From contig NZ_LMQC01000022.1 of assembly GCF_001424485.1 (NCBI RefSeq), positions 172,523 through 236,522 of the forward strand: a stretch of DNA of 64,000 bases, given 5' to 3'. How positions within the stretch are numbered: position 1 is the first letter of the stretch; each line of letters begins with the position of its first letter. The stretch is from Modestobacter sp. Leaf380 (lineage in GTDB: Bacteria > Actinomycetota > Actinomycetes > Mycobacteriales > Geodermatophilaceae). Shown piece after piece: positions 9,573 to 23,195 of this stretch. A model generated the notes under the pieces. That model was given only the letters and a program-made list of their open reading frames with translations. It was not told where the DNA came from and did no database searches. The position numbers were made by a program, and so were the translations under genes.

Positions 9573-10645
9573 CCGGCCTCCAGCGGGTCACCGTCGCCGG
9601 GGACGCGCCCTACGACGTGGTCATCGGCGCCGGGGCGGTCCGTGAGCTGCCGCTGCTCACCGGCACCGTGCTCGCCGGCGCCACCCGGGCGGCCGTGGTG
9701 CACACCGCGTCGCTGGCCGCACTCGCCGGTGCCGTGGTCGAGGTGCTGCAGACCGCCGGGCTCGCCGCGGAGGCGCTCGTCGTCCCCGACGGGGAGCAGG
9801 CCAAGACCGCCGAGGTCGCCGCCGGGCTCTGGGGCGAGCTGGGCCGCCTCGGGCTGACCCGCAGCGACGTCGTCGTCGGCGTCGGTGGGGGAGCGGTCAC
9901 CGACCTGGCCGGGTTCGTCGCGGCCACCTGGCTGCGCGGTGTGCGCGTCGTCCAGGTGCCGACCAGCCTGCTGGGCATGGTCGATGCCGCGGTGGGCGGC
10001 AAGACCGGCATCAACACCGCCGCCGGCAAGAACCTGGTCGGTGCCTTCCACCCCCCGGTCGCCGTGCTCGTGGACACCGACTCCCTCGCCGGCCTGCCCG
10101 ACGCGGAGTTCCGCTCCGGGCTGGCGGAGGTGGTCAAGTGCGGGTTCATCGCCGACGGCGCCGTGCTGGAGCTGCTCGGGGCCGATCCCACGGGCCGGGC
10201 CGCGACCACCGAGCTGATCACCCGGGCCGTGCAGGTCAAGGCCGACGCGGTCGGCGAGGACCTCTACGACACCGGCCGCCGGGAGTTCCTCAACTACGGC
10301 CACACCCTGGCCCACGCGATCGAGAAGACCGAGGACTTCGGCTGGCGGCACGGTGAGGCCGTCGCCGTCGGTCTGGTCTTCGCCGCCGAGCTGGGCGTCG
10401 CGGCCGGTCGGCTGTCCCGGGCCGAGGCCGACCGGCACCGCGAGCTGGTGGCCGCGATGGGTCTGCCCACCACGTACGCCGGGGACTTCGACCAGCTGCG
10501 CGGGGTCATGGCGATCGACAAGAAGTCCCGGGGCGCGAGCCTGCGGTTCGTCGTCCTCGACGGGCTGGGCCGCCCCGGCATCCTCACCGACCCCGACGAG
10601 GCCTGGCTGCGTGCGGCCTGGGCAGCAGTGGAGGAGTCCGCATGA
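9569..10645 (+). CDS. aroB: 3-dehydroquinate synthase
   Basis: This 358-residue enzyme cyclises DAHP to 3-dehydroquinate using NAD and a divalent metal. NAD contacts are seen in DGEQAKT and [13 protein letters not shown]. The metal ligands are in the usual segments: Glu in EVVKCGF, His in [12 protein letters not shown] and His in [10 protein letters not shown]. The GTG start at 9569 overlaps the aroK stop (GTGA), and the gene overlaps aroQ by ATGA. An in-frame opening extends far upstream, but it only shadows aroC and aroK. Confidence 0.96.
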   Translation: MTGLQRVTVAGDAPYDVVIGAGAVRELPLLTGTVLAGATRAAVVHTASLAALAGAVVEVLQTAGLAAEALVVPDGEQAKTAEVAAGLWGELGRLGLTRSDVVVGVGGGAVTDLAGFVAATWLRGVRVVQVPTSLLGMVDAAVGGKTGINTAAGKNLVGAFHPPVAVLVDTDSLAGLPDAEFRSGLAEVVKCGFIADGAVLELLGADPTGRAATTELITRAVQVKADAVGEDLYDTGRREFLNYGHTLAHAIEKTEDFGWRHGEAVAVGLVFAAELGVAAGRLSRAEADRHRELVAAMGLPTTYAGDFDQLRGVMAIDKKSRGASLRFVVLDGLGRPGILTDPDEAWLRAAWAAVEESA

Positions 10646-11076
10646 GCATCGTCGTCCTCAACGGCGCGAACCTGGGCCGCCTGGGCAGCCGCGAGCCCGA
10701 GAAGTACGGCACCACCACCCACGCCGACCTGGTCGCCCGGATCGAGGCGGTGGCCGCCGAGCTGGGTCAGGACGTCACCGTCCGGCAGACCGACAGCGAG
10801 GCCGAGCTGCTGGGCTGGGTGCACGAGGCCGCCGACGCCGGCACCGCCGTGGTGGTCAACGCCGCCGGCTGGACGCACACCTCGGTGGTGCTGCGTGACG
10901 CCCTCGCCCAGGTGGACGCCCCCGTCGTCGAGGTGCACATCACCAACGTGCACGCCCGGGAGTCCTTCCGGCACCACTCCTACGTCTCCGCGGTCGCCGA
11001 CGGCGTCGTCGCCGGGCTCGGCGTCTTCGGCTACGAGGCGGCGCTGCGCTACCTGGCCGACCGGGGTGTCCGGTGA
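10642..11076 (+). CDS. aroQ: Type II 3-dehydroquinate dehydratase
   Basis: This 144-residue enzyme has the length of the dodecameric type II family. The catalytic loop is [18 protein letters not shown], with the Arg and Tyr of the lid, and the substrate-binding segment is [16 protein letters not shown]. Most relatives read NPGAYTHTS there, so the Pro is replaced by Ala. The C-terminal part has [17 protein letters not shown], with the conserved His. It follows aroB with a four-base overlap and overlaps the next gene by GTGA. Confidence 0.95.
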   Translation: MSIVVLNGANLGRLGSREPEKYGTTTHADLVARIEAVAAELGQDVTVRQTDSEAELLGWVHEAADAGTAVVVNAAGWTHTSVVLRDALAQVDAPVVEVHITNVHARESFRHHSYVSAVADGVVAGLGVFGYEAALRYLADRGVR

Positions 11077-12167
11077 CGGCCGCGCGCATGGACCACGCCG
11101 GTCGGCGGGACCGCCTCCGGGCCGCCGCGGGTGAGCAGGGACTGGACGCCGTGCTGGTCACCAACCTGCTCAACGTGCGCTACCTGACCGGGTTCACCGG
11201 CTCGAACGGCGCGCTGCTCGTCCGCACCGGGGGCGCCGACCTCTTCGGCACCGACGGCCGGTACACCACCCAGGCCGGCACCCAGGTGCCCGACGTCGAG
11301 CTGCTGGTCGACCGCGGCACCGTCGGCGCGCTGACCGCCGCGGCCGCCGGGGTGGGCCGGTTGGGCTTCGAGTCCCACGACGTCACCGTGGACGGGCTGC
11401 GTGCGCTGGAGAGGGTGCTCGAGGGCAGCGCCACCGAGCTGGTCGGCGTCCGCCGGGCCGTCGAGGGGCTGCGCGCGGTCAAGGACGACGACGAGGTGGA
11501 CGCACTGCGCCGGGCCTGCACCGTCGCCGACCAGGCGCTGGCCGAGCTCGCCGCCGAGGGTGCCCTGCGCCCGGGGCGCACGGAGCTCGCCGTCGGGCGG
11601 GAGCTCGACGCCCGGATGCTGTCGCTGGGTGCGGAGTCCCCGAGCTTCGAGACGATCGTGGCCACCGGTGCGAACTCGGCGATCCCGCACCACCGTCCCG
11701 ACACCACCGAGCTGCGCGACGGCGACTTCCTCAAGCTGGACTTCGGCGCCACCGTCGACGGCTACCACTCCGACATGACCCGGACCCTGGTCCTGGGCCA
11801 CGCCGCGGACTGGCAGCGCGAGGTGTACGCCCTGGTGCAGGCCTCCCAGGCCGCCGGGCGGGACGCGCTCGCGGTCGGTGCCGAGGTCACCGCGATCGAC
11901 GCGGCGTCCCGCGACGTCATCGTCGCCGCCGGCCACGGGGAGCACTTCACGCACGGCCTCGGGCACGGCGTCGGCCTGGAGATCCACGAGGCTCCGGGCA
12001 TCTCGGCCCTCGGCGCAGGTAGGCTGGCCGCCGGCATGGCCGTCACCGTGGAACCGGGGGTCTACCTCCCCGGCCACGGCGGTGTCCGGATCGAGGACAC
12101 CCTGGTCGTCACGACCGACGAGCCCGAGTTGTTGACCCTCACGAGCAAGGAACTGCTGGTCCTCTAG
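11073..12167 (+). CDS. pepQ: Xaa-Pro peptidase, M24B family
   Basis: This 364-residue metallopeptidase of the aminopeptidase P/prolidase group removes or splits residues next to proline. A creatinase-like N-terminal domain comes first ([16 protein letters not shown] near residue 28). The pita-bread domain holds all five metal ligands: two Asp in [16 protein letters not shown], His in [13 protein letters not shown], and Glu in [10 protein letters not shown] and RIEDTLVV. The start is GTG 11073, overlapping aroQ. efp begins on the base right after the TAG stop; pepQ-efp-nusB is a common actinobacterial arrangement. Confidence 0.93.
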   Translation: MTAARMDHAGRRDRLRAAAGEQGLDAVLVTNLLNVRYLTGFTGSNGALLVRTGGADLFGTDGRYTTQAGTQVPDVELLVDRGTVGALTAAAAGVGRLGFESHDVTVDGLRALERVLEGSATELVGVRRAVEGLRAVKDDDEVDALRRACTVADQALAELAAEGALRPGRTELAVGRELDARMLSLGAESPSFETIVATGANSAIPHHRPDTTELRDGDFLKLDFGATVDGYHSDMTRTLVLGHAADWQREVYALVQASQAAGRDALAVGAEVTAIDAASRDVIVAAGHGEHFTHGLGHGVGLEIHEAPGISALGAGRLAAGMAVTVEPGVYLPGHGGVRIEDTLVVTTDEPELLTLTSKELLVL

Positions 12168-12728
12168 ATGGCTACCACCAACGACCTCAAGAACGGCATC
12201 GTCCTCAAGCTGGACGGTCAGCTGTGGACCGTGACCGACTTCCAGCACGTGAAGCCGGGCAAGGGCGGCGCCTTCGTGCGCACCACGCTGAAGAACGTCC
12301 TGTCCGGGAAGGTCGTCGACCGCACGTTCAACGCCGGCCTGAAGGTCGAGACGGCGACCGTCGACAAGCGGACGATGACCTACCTGTACCAGGACGGCGC
12401 CGACTACGTCTTCATGGACGGCGACACCTTCGAGCAGATCCCGGTCTCCGCGGCCACCCTGGGCAGCGCCTCGGACTACCTGCTGGAGAACACCGAGGCC
12501 ATGGTCGCCGTGCACGAGGGCGTCCCGCTGTTCGTCGAGCTGCCGGTGACCATGGAGCTCGTGGTGCAGCACACCGACCCGGGCCTGCAGGGTGACCGCT
12601 CCACCGGTGGCACCAAGCCCGCCACCCTGGAGACCGGCGCCGAGATCCAGGTCCCGCTGTTCGTCACCACCGGCGAGAAGCTCAAGGTCGACACCCGCGA
12701 CGGCCGGTACCTCGGCCGCGTCAGCTGA
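12168..12728 (+). CDS. efp: Elongation factor P
   Basis: This 186-residue protein relieves ribosomes stalled at consecutive prolines. It has three beta-barrel domains. The tip loop of domain I reads [10 protein letters not shown], with Lys at position 32, the residue modified in some bacteria; no modification enzymes (epmA/epmB, earP) lie in this window. The C-terminal domain ends with the [11 protein letters not shown] pattern. ATG 12168 follows the pepQ stop without a spacer, so it probably relies on reinitiation or coupling. Confidence 0.97.
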   Translation: MATTNDLKNGIVLKLDGQLWTVTDFQHVKPGKGGAFVRTTLKNVLSGKVVDRTFNAGLKVETATVDKRTMTYLYQDGADYVFMDGDTFEQIPVSAATLGSASDYLLENTEAMVAVHEGVPLFVELPVTMELVVQHTDPGLQGDRSTGGTKPATLETGAEIQVPLFVTTGEKLKVDTRDGRYLGRVS

Positions 12729-12743
12729 TCGCGGCGACCTGAC

Positions 12744-13151
12744 GTGGCTGCCCGTTCCAAGGCGCGCAAGCGCGCCGTCGACGTCCTCTACGAGGCCGAC
12801 CTGCGCGGTGGCGACGTCCTCCCGCTGCTGCGCGAGCGGGTGGCCGACGCCAACCCGCCGGTGCCCGACCACGCCGTCAGGCTGGTGGAGGGCGCTGTCG
12901 AGCACGGCGCCGACATCGACCGGCTGATCGGTGAGCACGCCTCGGGCTGGACGCTGGACCGGCTGCCCGACGTCGACCGGGCCATCCTGCGGATGGCGGT
13001 CTTCGAGCTGCTGTGGGTGCCCGACGTCCCCGACGCCGTCGTCATCGACGAGGCGGTGGAGCTGGCCAAGGCGCTGTCCACCGACGACTCGGCGGCCTAC
13101 GTCAACGGCGTCCTGGGCGGCATCGTCCGCGCGGAGATACCCACCTCCTGA
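12744..13151 (+). CDS. nusB: Transcription antitermination factor NusB
   Basis: This is a 135-residue all-helical protein. Family signatures include an Arg/Lys-rich N-terminus (ARSKARKRAVDVLYEADL), the central DRLPDVDRAILRMAVFELLW helix, and VVIDEAVELAKALSTDDSAAYVNGVL near the end. NusB with S10 (NusE) binds boxA in rRNA leaders. It starts at GTG 12744, 15 bases after efp. A strong hairpin lies just past the stop, before convergent bldD. Confidence 0.96.
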   Translation: MAARSKARKRAVDVLYEADLRGGDVLPLLRERVADANPPVPDHAVRLVEGAVEHGADIDRLIGEHASGWTLDRLPDVDRAILRMAVFELLWVPDVPDAVVIDEAVELAKALSTDDSAAYVNGVLGGIVRAEIPTS

Positions 13152-13158
13152 GCACGCA

Positions 13159-13193
13159 CGAAGGGCCCCTCCCGCACCGGGAGGGGCCCTTCG
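13159..13193. terminator. Bidirectional hairpin between nusB and bldD
   Basis: A perfect 15-bp inverted repeat (arms 13159-13173 and 13179-13193, loop GCACC) lies in the 55-base gap between two convergent genes. The stem is very GC-rich with an AAGGGCCCCT core. No run of T follows on either strand, as is usual for hairpins in high-GC actinobacteria. It should serve both directions. Confidence 0.85.
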
Positions 13194-13206
13194 TCGTGCG
13201 GGTGGC

Positions 13207-13749
13207 TCAGCGGGGGGAGCGGCGGCGCTCCCAGTCGAGCTCCTCGTCCTCCTCGGACGTCGCGTAGCCGGTGCCGTCGGCGCCGGGGGAGAGCACGCCC
13301 CACTCGATGAGCCGGGTGGTCAGCTCGTCGGGGCTCATGTCGTAGATGATCGCCAGTGACTTGAGGTCCTCGGCGCGGATCGACAGCACCTTGCCGTTGT
13401 AGTCGTGGCGCTGCGCCTGGATCGTCGAGGCGTACCGGGCCAGCGGGCCGGCCTCGTCGGCGGGCAGCGAGCCGAGCGACTCCAGGTTGAGCACGATCTT
13501 GGTGGTCTTGGTGACCGCGGAGCTGGGGCGCGGGTCGGGCAGCAGCTCGGAGACCGGCACGCCGTAGAACACCGCGAGCTCCGACAGGCGCTGCACGGTC
13601 ACGGCACGGTCCCCGCGCTCGTAGGAACCGACGACGACGGCCTTCCAGCGGCCGTGCGACTTGTCCTCGACACCCTGCAGCGAGAGACCCTGCTGGTTCC
13701 GGATCGCCCGGAGGCGAGCGCCCAGCGCCCGCGAGTAGTCGGTGCTCAT
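13207..13749 (-). CDS. bldD: Developmental regulator BldD, c-di-GMP-responsive
   Basis: This 180-residue protein has an N-terminal helix-turn-helix of the XRE type (about residues 8-68; LRAIRNQQGLSLQGVEDKS then VVVGSYERGDRAVTVQRLS). A linker with TKTTKIVLNL and the BldD C-terminal domain follow. The c-di-GMP signature RxD-x8-RxxD is intact: R114-H-D116 and R125-A-E-D128, at the same numbers as in Streptomyces. BldD dimerises on c-di-GMP and represses development and sporulation genes. The ATG at 13749 is preferred over an upstream extension because GAGCAGGAC sits just before it and homologues begin there. It is transcribed toward nusB. Confidence 0.93.
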   Translation of the reverse strand: MSTDYSRALGARLRAIRNQQGLSLQGVEDKSHGRWKAVVVGSYERGDRAVTVQRLSELAVFYGVPVSELLPDPRPSSAVTKTTKIVLNLESLGSLPADEAGPLARYASTIQAQRHDYNGKVLSIRAEDLKSLAIIYDMSPDELTTRLIEWGVLSPGADGTGYATSEEDEELDWERRRSPR

Positions 13750-13791
13750 CAAGTCCTGCTCACTGTGTGTCGTCGGATGCGGCTCCTGCTG

Positions 13792-13806
13792 GTCACTGAG
13801 AGTACT
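13792..13806. promoter_or_regulatory. Candidate BldD box overlapping the bldD promoter
   Basis: The 15-mer GTCACTGAGAGTACT matches the published BldD consensus nTnACnC(A/T)GnGTnAn, as I recall it, at all but two fixed positions. It lies 43-57 bases upstream of the bldD start. On the minus strand the hexamer TACTCT (13804-13799) fits a -10 element and lies within the box, so bound BldD would block its own promoter. Autorepression of bldD is known in Streptomyces; here it is inferred. Confidence 0.55.
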
Positions 13807-13911
13807 CGCTGCAGGTGGTGCGCAACACCGGACGTCACCCGAGAGGGTCAGCCGGACGGCGCAGGTCACACCTGGGGGTGCGCTAGCGTGCTCCCCGGAC
13901 CCACGCACTCT

Positions 13912-13947
13912 CCTTTAACGACCCGTCCCGTGAGGCGGGGAAGGAGG
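13912..13947 (+). promoter_or_regulatory. PyrR-binding RNA leader of the pyr operon
   Basis: The leader holds CCTTTAACGA, then a hairpin with stem CCCG (13922-13925) and CGGG (13936-13939) around the loop TCCCGTGAGG, and right after it the ribosome-binding site AAGGAGG (13941-13947). The loop and its spacing to the Shine-Dalgarno sequence match the PyrR-binding motif found before pyrR in mycobacteria and streptomycetes. PyrR with UMP bound here would hide the ribosome site, so control is probably translational. A possible -10 hexamer, TAGCGT, lies at 13884-13889; no clean -35 is seen. Confidence 0.75.
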
Positions 13948-13951
13948 CCTG

Positions 13952-14587
13952 ATGGCCCCGCCATCGACCTTGCCCACCGGCGTGCCCGCAGAGGGCCCCG
14001 AGACCACCAGCTCCACCCCGACCGCCACCGCGGGGGGTGTGCAGCAGCTGCTCTCCGCCGACGACGTCACCCGCGTCGTGGACCGGATCGCCCACCAGCT
14101 CATCGAGCGGGCGGCCAGCTCCACCTCCTCCGGGGACGGCCTGTCCGACCTGGTGCTGGTCGGCATCCCGACCCGGGGTGCCCCGCTGGCCCGGCGGCTC
14201 GCCGCCCGGATCGAGGCGTTCACCGGCACCGCCGTCGACGTGGGCACCGTGGACATCACGCTCTACCGCGACGACCTGCGCACCCGCGGCGTCCGCGCGC
14301 TGGAGGACACCCGGCTGCCCGACGCCGGCATCGACGGCCGGCTCGTCGTGCTCGTCGACGACGTGCTGTTCTCCGGGCGCTCGGTGCGCGCCGCCCTGGA
14401 CGGCCTGCGTGACGTCGGCCGCCCGCGCGCCGTCCAGCTGGCGGTGCTGGTCGACCGCGGGCACCGCGAGCTGCCGATCAAGGCCGACTTCGTCGGCAAG
14501 AACGTGCCGACGTCGCGCACCCAGCAGGTCCGGGTGCGGCTGGCCGAGGTCGACGGCGAGGACGGGGTGAGCGTCACCGATGCGTAG
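13952..14587 (+). CDS. pyrR: Pyrimidine operon regulator / uracil phosphoribosyltransferase PyrR
   Basis: This 211-residue protein has a low-complexity N-terminal extension of about 28 residues rich in Pro and Thr, then the PyrR core. The PRPP-binding loop reads [18 protein letters not shown] (about residues 130-147), and the substrate part has [14 protein letters not shown]. PyrR binds the leader RNA in the presence of UMP and also shows UPRTase activity. ATG 13952 follows a strong AAGGAGG. It overlaps pyrB by eight bases and heads an operon running to pyrF. Confidence 0.95.
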   Translation: MAPPSTLPTGVPAEGPETTSSTPTATAGGVQQLLSADDVTRVVDRIAHQLIERAASSTSSGDGLSDLVLVGIPTRGAPLARRLAARIEAFTGTAVDVGTVDITLYRDDLRTRGVRALEDTRLPDAGIDGRLVVLVDDVLFSGRSVRAALDGLRDVGRPRAVQLAVLVDRGHRELPIKADFVGKNVPTSRTQQVRVRLAEVDGEDGVSVTDA

Positions 14588-15497
14588 GCACCTGCTCGAG
14601 TCCGCCGACCTGGACCGCGCCGACGCCACCCTGGTCCTGGACACCGCCGCCCAGATCGAGTCCGCGCTGGCCGGCCGCGAGGTCAAGAAGCTGCCCACCC
14701 TGCGCGGGCGCACGGTGGTCAACCTGTTCTTCGAGGACTCCACCCGGACCCGGATCAGCTTCGAGCTGGCCGCCAAGCGGCTCAGCGCCGACGTCATCAA
14801 CTTCTCCGCCAAGGGCTCCAGCGTCTCCAAGGGGGAGAGCCTCAAGGACACCGCACTGACCCTGGAGGCGATGGGCGCCGACGGCATCGTCGTGCGGCAC
14901 GGGTCCTCCGGGGCTCCGCACCGGCTGGCCACCTGGGTGGCCGGCAGCGTGGTCAACGCCGGCGACGGCACGCACGAGCACCCCACCCAGGCCCTGCTGG
15001 ACGCCTACACGATCCGGCAGCGCCTGGGCCGGCTCGAGGGCGTCCGGGTCGTCATCACCGGGGACGTCCTGCACAGCCGGGTGGCCCGCTCCAACGTCTG
15101 GCTGCTGCACACCCTGGGCGCCGAGGTCACCCTGGTGGCCCCGCCGACCCTGCTGCCCGTCGGCGTCGGCTCCTGGCCCGTGACGGTCAGCTACGACCTG
15201 GACGCCGTCCTGCCCCAGGCCGACGTGGTGATGATGCTGCGCGTGCAGGGCGAGCGGATGAACGCCTCGTTCTTCCCCTCCGCCCGGGAGTACAGCCGCC
15301 GCTACGGCCTGGACGCTACCCGGATGGCCAAGCTCGCCGACGACGCGATCGTCATGCACCCCGGCCCGATGAACCGCGGCATGGAGATCGCCGCGGACGT
15401 CGCGGACTCACCCCGCTCGACGATCGTCGAGCAGGTCGGCAACGGCGTCAGCGTGCGCATGGCCGTCCTCTACCTGCTGCTCGGAGGCCCCGCGTGA
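14580..15497 (+). CDS. pyrB: Aspartate carbamoyltransferase catalytic subunit
   Basis: This 305-residue enzyme joins carbamoyl phosphate and aspartate, the committed step of UMP synthesis. The carbamoyl-phosphate loop [19 protein letters not shown] (about residues 52-70) and [11 protein letters not shown] (about 137-147) are intact, with the 80s loop [12 protein letters not shown] between them. There is no pyrI regulatory gene, as is usual in actinobacteria. ATG 14580 lies inside the last codons of pyrR, and the stop overlaps the pyrC start (GTGA). Confidence 0.97.
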   Translation: MRRHLLESADLDRADATLVLDTAAQIESALAGREVKKLPTLRGRTVVNLFFEDSTRTRISFELAAKRLSADVINFSAKGSSVSKGESLKDTALTLEAMGADGIVVRHGSSGAPHRLATWVAGSVVNAGDGTHEHPTQALLDAYTIRQRLGRLEGVRVVITGDVLHSRVARSNVWLLHTLGAEVTLVAPPTLLPVGVGSWPVTVSYDLDAVLPQADVVMMLRVQGERMNASFFPSAREYSRRYGLDATRMAKLADDAIVMHPGPMNRGMEIAADVADSPRSTIVEQVGNGVSVRMAVLYLLLGGPA

Positions 15498-16776
15498 CCC
15501 TCTTGATCAAGGGCGCCCAGCCCTACGGCGAGGACGCCGTCGACATCCTGGTGCGCGACGGGGTGATCGCCGCGATCGGCGAGGACCTGTCGGTCAGCAC
15601 CGGTCGGACGATCGACGCCACCGGCCTGGTGGCCCTGCCGGGGCTGGTCGACCTGCACACCCACCTGCGCGAGCCCGGCCGGGAGGACACCGAGACCGTC
15701 CTCACCGGCTCCCGGGCCGCGGCACTGGGCGGCTACACCGCCGTCCACGCGATGGCCAACACCGACCCGGTTGCCGACACCGCGGGCGTCGTCGAGCAGG
15801 TGTGGCGGCTGGGCGGGGACGCCGGCCTGGTCGACGTCGTCCCGGTGGGCGCGGTGACCGTCGGGCTGGGCGGGACCCAGCTGGCCGAGCTCGGCGCGAT
15901 GGCCGACAGCGCTGCCCGGGTGCGGGTGTTCTCCGACGACGGCAAGTGCGTCTCGGACCCGGCGTTGATGCGCCGGGCCCTGGAGTACGTCAAGGCGCTG
16001 GACGGCGTGGTCGCCCAGCACGCCGAGGAGCCCCGGCTCACCGTCGGCGCCCAGATGCACGAGGGCGACCGCTCGGCCCGGCTGGGCCTGACCGGCTGGC
16101 CCGCCGTCGCCGAGGAGGCGATCATCGCCCGCGACGTGCTGCTCGCCGAGCACGTGGGTGCCCGGCTGCACGTCTGCCACGTCTCGACGGCGGGGTCGGT
16201 GGAACTGGTCCGCTGGGCCAAGTCCCGCGGCGTCGAGGTCACCGCCGAGGTCACCCCGCACCACCTGCTGCTCACCGACGCCCAGGCCGAGGGCTACGAC
16301 GCGACGTTCAAGGTGAACCCGCCGCTGCGCACCGCCGAGGACGTCGCGGCGCTGCGGGCCGGGCTGGCCGACGGCACCGTCGACGCCGTCGCCACCGACC
16401 ACGCCCCGCACGCCGGTGAGGACAAGGAGTGCGAGTGGTCCGCGGCCCGGCCCGGGATGCTCGGGCTGGAGCAGGCGCTGAGCGTCGTCGTCGACACGAT
16501 GGTGGACACCGGGCTGCTGACCTGGCGCGAGGTGGCCGACCGGATGTCGGTGCGGCCCGCGCGGATCGGCCGCCTCGCCCACCAGGGCCGGCCGATCGCG
16601 GTCGGCGAGCCGGCGAACCTGGTGCTCCTGGACCCCGCCGCCCGCGCGGTGGTCGACCCGGCCGCCCTGGCCAGCAAGAGCCGCAACAGCCCCTACGCCG
16701 GCCGGGAGCTCCCCGGCCGCGTGGTGCACACGCTGTTGCGCGGAGAACTGTCGGTCCTCGATGGGAAGGTCCAGAA

Positions 16777-16780
<4 letters not shown>
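15494..16780 (+). CDS. pyrC: Dihydroorotase
   Basis: This 428-residue class I dihydroorotase closes carbamoyl-aspartate to dihydroorotate. The metal site is complete: [10 protein letters not shown] (about residues 53-62), [24 protein letters not shown], and the [14 protein letters not shown] loop. The amidohydrolase ends [11 protein letters not shown], as in the family. It starts at GTG 15494 overlapping pyrB and ends at 16780 overlapping GTG of carA. Confidence 0.97.
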
Positions 16781-21204
<4,424 letters not shown>

Positions 21205-21208
<4 letters not shown>

Positions 21209-22215
21209 CCGAGGACGGGACACCGGGGGGCGCGCTGCCGGAGGGGGCCCTGACCCAGGAGGTGCCGACCTCCACCGGGGAGCGGCTGCTCCCGCCGGTC
21301 CCCGGTGCGACGCGCGAGCTGCTCGGCGAGCCCGCCCCGCCGCCGCTGCACCCGCCGGTGCAGGGCATGGCCGTCGTGGTCGGCTCGCGGCCGGTCAGCG
21401 CCTACGTGGAGCTGACCCTCGAGGCGCCCGACATCGCCGACACCGCGCAGCCGGGTCAGTTCGTCGCCTTCGCCGTCGGCGGCCCGACGTCGGCCATGCT
21501 GCTGCGCCGCTCCATCGCCATCGCCGGTGTGGGCGAGGGCCGGTTCTCCGTCGTCGTCTCGGCCCGGGCCGCGGGGTCCACGTGGCTGGCGTCCCTGCGG
21601 CCGGGCGAGGAGGTCGACGTCGTCGGCCCGCTCGGCCGGCCGTTCCCGCTGCCCCCCGAGGGCACCCCGGCGCTGCTGGTCGGCGGCGGGTACGGCGCGG
21701 CCGCCCTGGTCGGCCTGGGTGGGCTGCTGCGCTCCCGGGGGCACGAGGTGGCTGCGGTCGTCGGCGCCGGCGACGAGGCGCGGTTGTGCTCCGTCGACGA
21801 CCTGGCCGCCGTGGCGGCGCCGTTCGTGGTCACCACCGACGACGGCAGCAGCGGTCGCCGGGGCCGGGTCACCGGCCCGGTCGCCGAGCTGGTCGCCGGT
21901 GCCGGGGTCGTCTACGCCTGCGGGCCGATGCCGATGCTGCGCGCGGTCGCCGACCTCGCCACCGCCCGCCGGGTGCCCTCCTGGGTGGCCGTGGAGGAGT
22001 CGATGGCCTGCGGCATCGGCGTCTGCATGACCTGCGTGCTGCCGGTGGTGTCCGCCGACGGCCGGACCCGGTTCTCCCGGTCCTGCGTGGAGGGCCCGGT
22101 GTTCGCCGGGGACCGGGTGCGCTTCGACGACGTCGGCACCCTGCCGGCCGACGTCGTGGGCGCGGACGCGATGGGGCCGGCGCACACGCCGGCCGTGGAG
22201 GGGGAGACACCGTGA
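21205..22215 (+). CDS. pyrK: Dihydroorotate dehydrogenase electron transfer subunit (PyrK-like)
   Basis: This 336-residue iron-sulfur flavoprotein should pass electrons from dihydroorotate dehydrogenase to NAD. FAD contacts appear in [10 protein letters not shown], and the NAD domain includes [12 protein letters not shown] and [10 protein letters not shown]. The [2Fe-2S] cysteines follow a C-x4-C-x2-C spacing in [11 protein letters not shown], with a fourth Cys in RSCVEGPVF. The first 50 residues are an extra Pro/Gly-rich leader. GTG 21205 overlaps the carB stop; the upstream reading of this frame only shadows carB. It sits directly before pyrD, matching a class 1B PyrDK enzyme. Confidence 0.93.
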
Positions 22216-23195
22216 CCGCGTTGCCCGAGCTCGACGTGCCCAGCGTGGACATGCAGGCCTCCATCGGCGGGGTGCCGGTGGTGAGCCCGGTGCTCACCGC
22301 CTCGGGCTGCTCGTCCTTCGGCCGCGAGCTGGACCCGTTCTTCGACCTGGAGGGCATCGGCGCCGTCGTCACCAAGTCGGTGCAGTTGCGGCCCCGCTCG
22401 GGCCGGGCGACGCCGCGGATGGCCGAGACGCCCAGCGGGATGATCAACTCGATCGGACTGCAGGGCCCCGGCATCGACGGGCTGCTGGCCGACGAGCTGC
22501 CCTGGCTGGCGCAGCGCGGCGCGAAGGCCTTCGTGTCCATCGCCGGGTCGCGCACCGAGGACTTCGCCGAGCTCGCGCAGCGGCTGCGCGGGGCGCCCGG
22601 CGTGCTGGGCATCGAGGTCAACATCTCCTGCCCGAACGTGGAGAGCCGTGGCGAGGTCTTCGCCTGCAACCCCGATGCCTCCGCCGAGGTGCTGGCCGCG
22701 GTCCGGGCGGTCGCCGACCCGGCGCACCCGGTGTACGCCAAGCTCACCCCCGACGTCACCGACATCGTCTCGGTGGCCCGAGCCTGCTCGGACGCCGGCG
22801 CCAACGGGCTGTCCATGATCAACACGCTGCTGGGCCTGGTCATCGACACCGACACGATGCGCCCGGTGCTGGGCGGGGTCACCGGGGGTCTGTCGGGCCC
22901 GGCGATCCGGCCGGTGGCGCTGCGGTGCGTGTGGCAGGTGCACCAGGCGCTGCCCAACGTGCCCATCCTGGGCATGGGCGGCATCCGCACCGGCCTGGAC
23001 GCGCTGCAGTTCGTGCTGGCCGGTGCGGGTGCCGTGTCGGTGGGCACCGCGGTGTTCAACGACCCCTCCGCACCGGCCCGGATCCACGCGGAGCTGGCCG
23101 AGGCGCTGGGGGAGCGCGGCTTCGGCCGGCTCGCCGACGCCATCGGCTACGCCCACCGTCGTCCCGAGGAGAGCCCCGGGCGGCACGGCCGGTGA
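22212..23195 (+). CDS. pyrD: Dihydroorotate dehydrogenase, class 1B catalytic subunit
   Basis: This 327-residue FMN enzyme oxidises dihydroorotate to orotate. Near the N-terminus are SPVLTASGCSSFG and VVTKSVQL. The catalytic Cys of class 1 enzymes is in NISCPNVESRG, and the FMN phosphate site is in GGIRTGLDALQF. Presence of PyrK next to it and the Cys base place it in class 1B, which is NAD-linked rather than membrane-quinone-linked. The start is GTG 22212, overlapping pyrK, and the stop overlaps GTG of pyrF. Confidence 0.95.
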   Translation: MTALPELDVPSVDMQASIGGVPVVSPVLTASGCSSFGRELDPFFDLEGIGAVVTKSVQLRPRSGRATPRMAETPSGMINSIGLQGPGIDGLLADELPWLAQRGAKAFVSIAGSRTEDFAELAQRLRGAPGVLGIEVNISCPNVESRGEVFACNPDASAEVLAAVRAVADPAHPVYAKLTPDVTDIVSVARACSDAGANGLSMINTLLGLVIDTDTMRPVLGGVTGGLSGPAIRPVALRCVWQVHQALPNVPILGMGGIRTGLDALQFVLAGAGAVSVGTAVFNDPSAPARIHAELAEALGERGFGRLADAIGYAHRRPEESPGRHGR

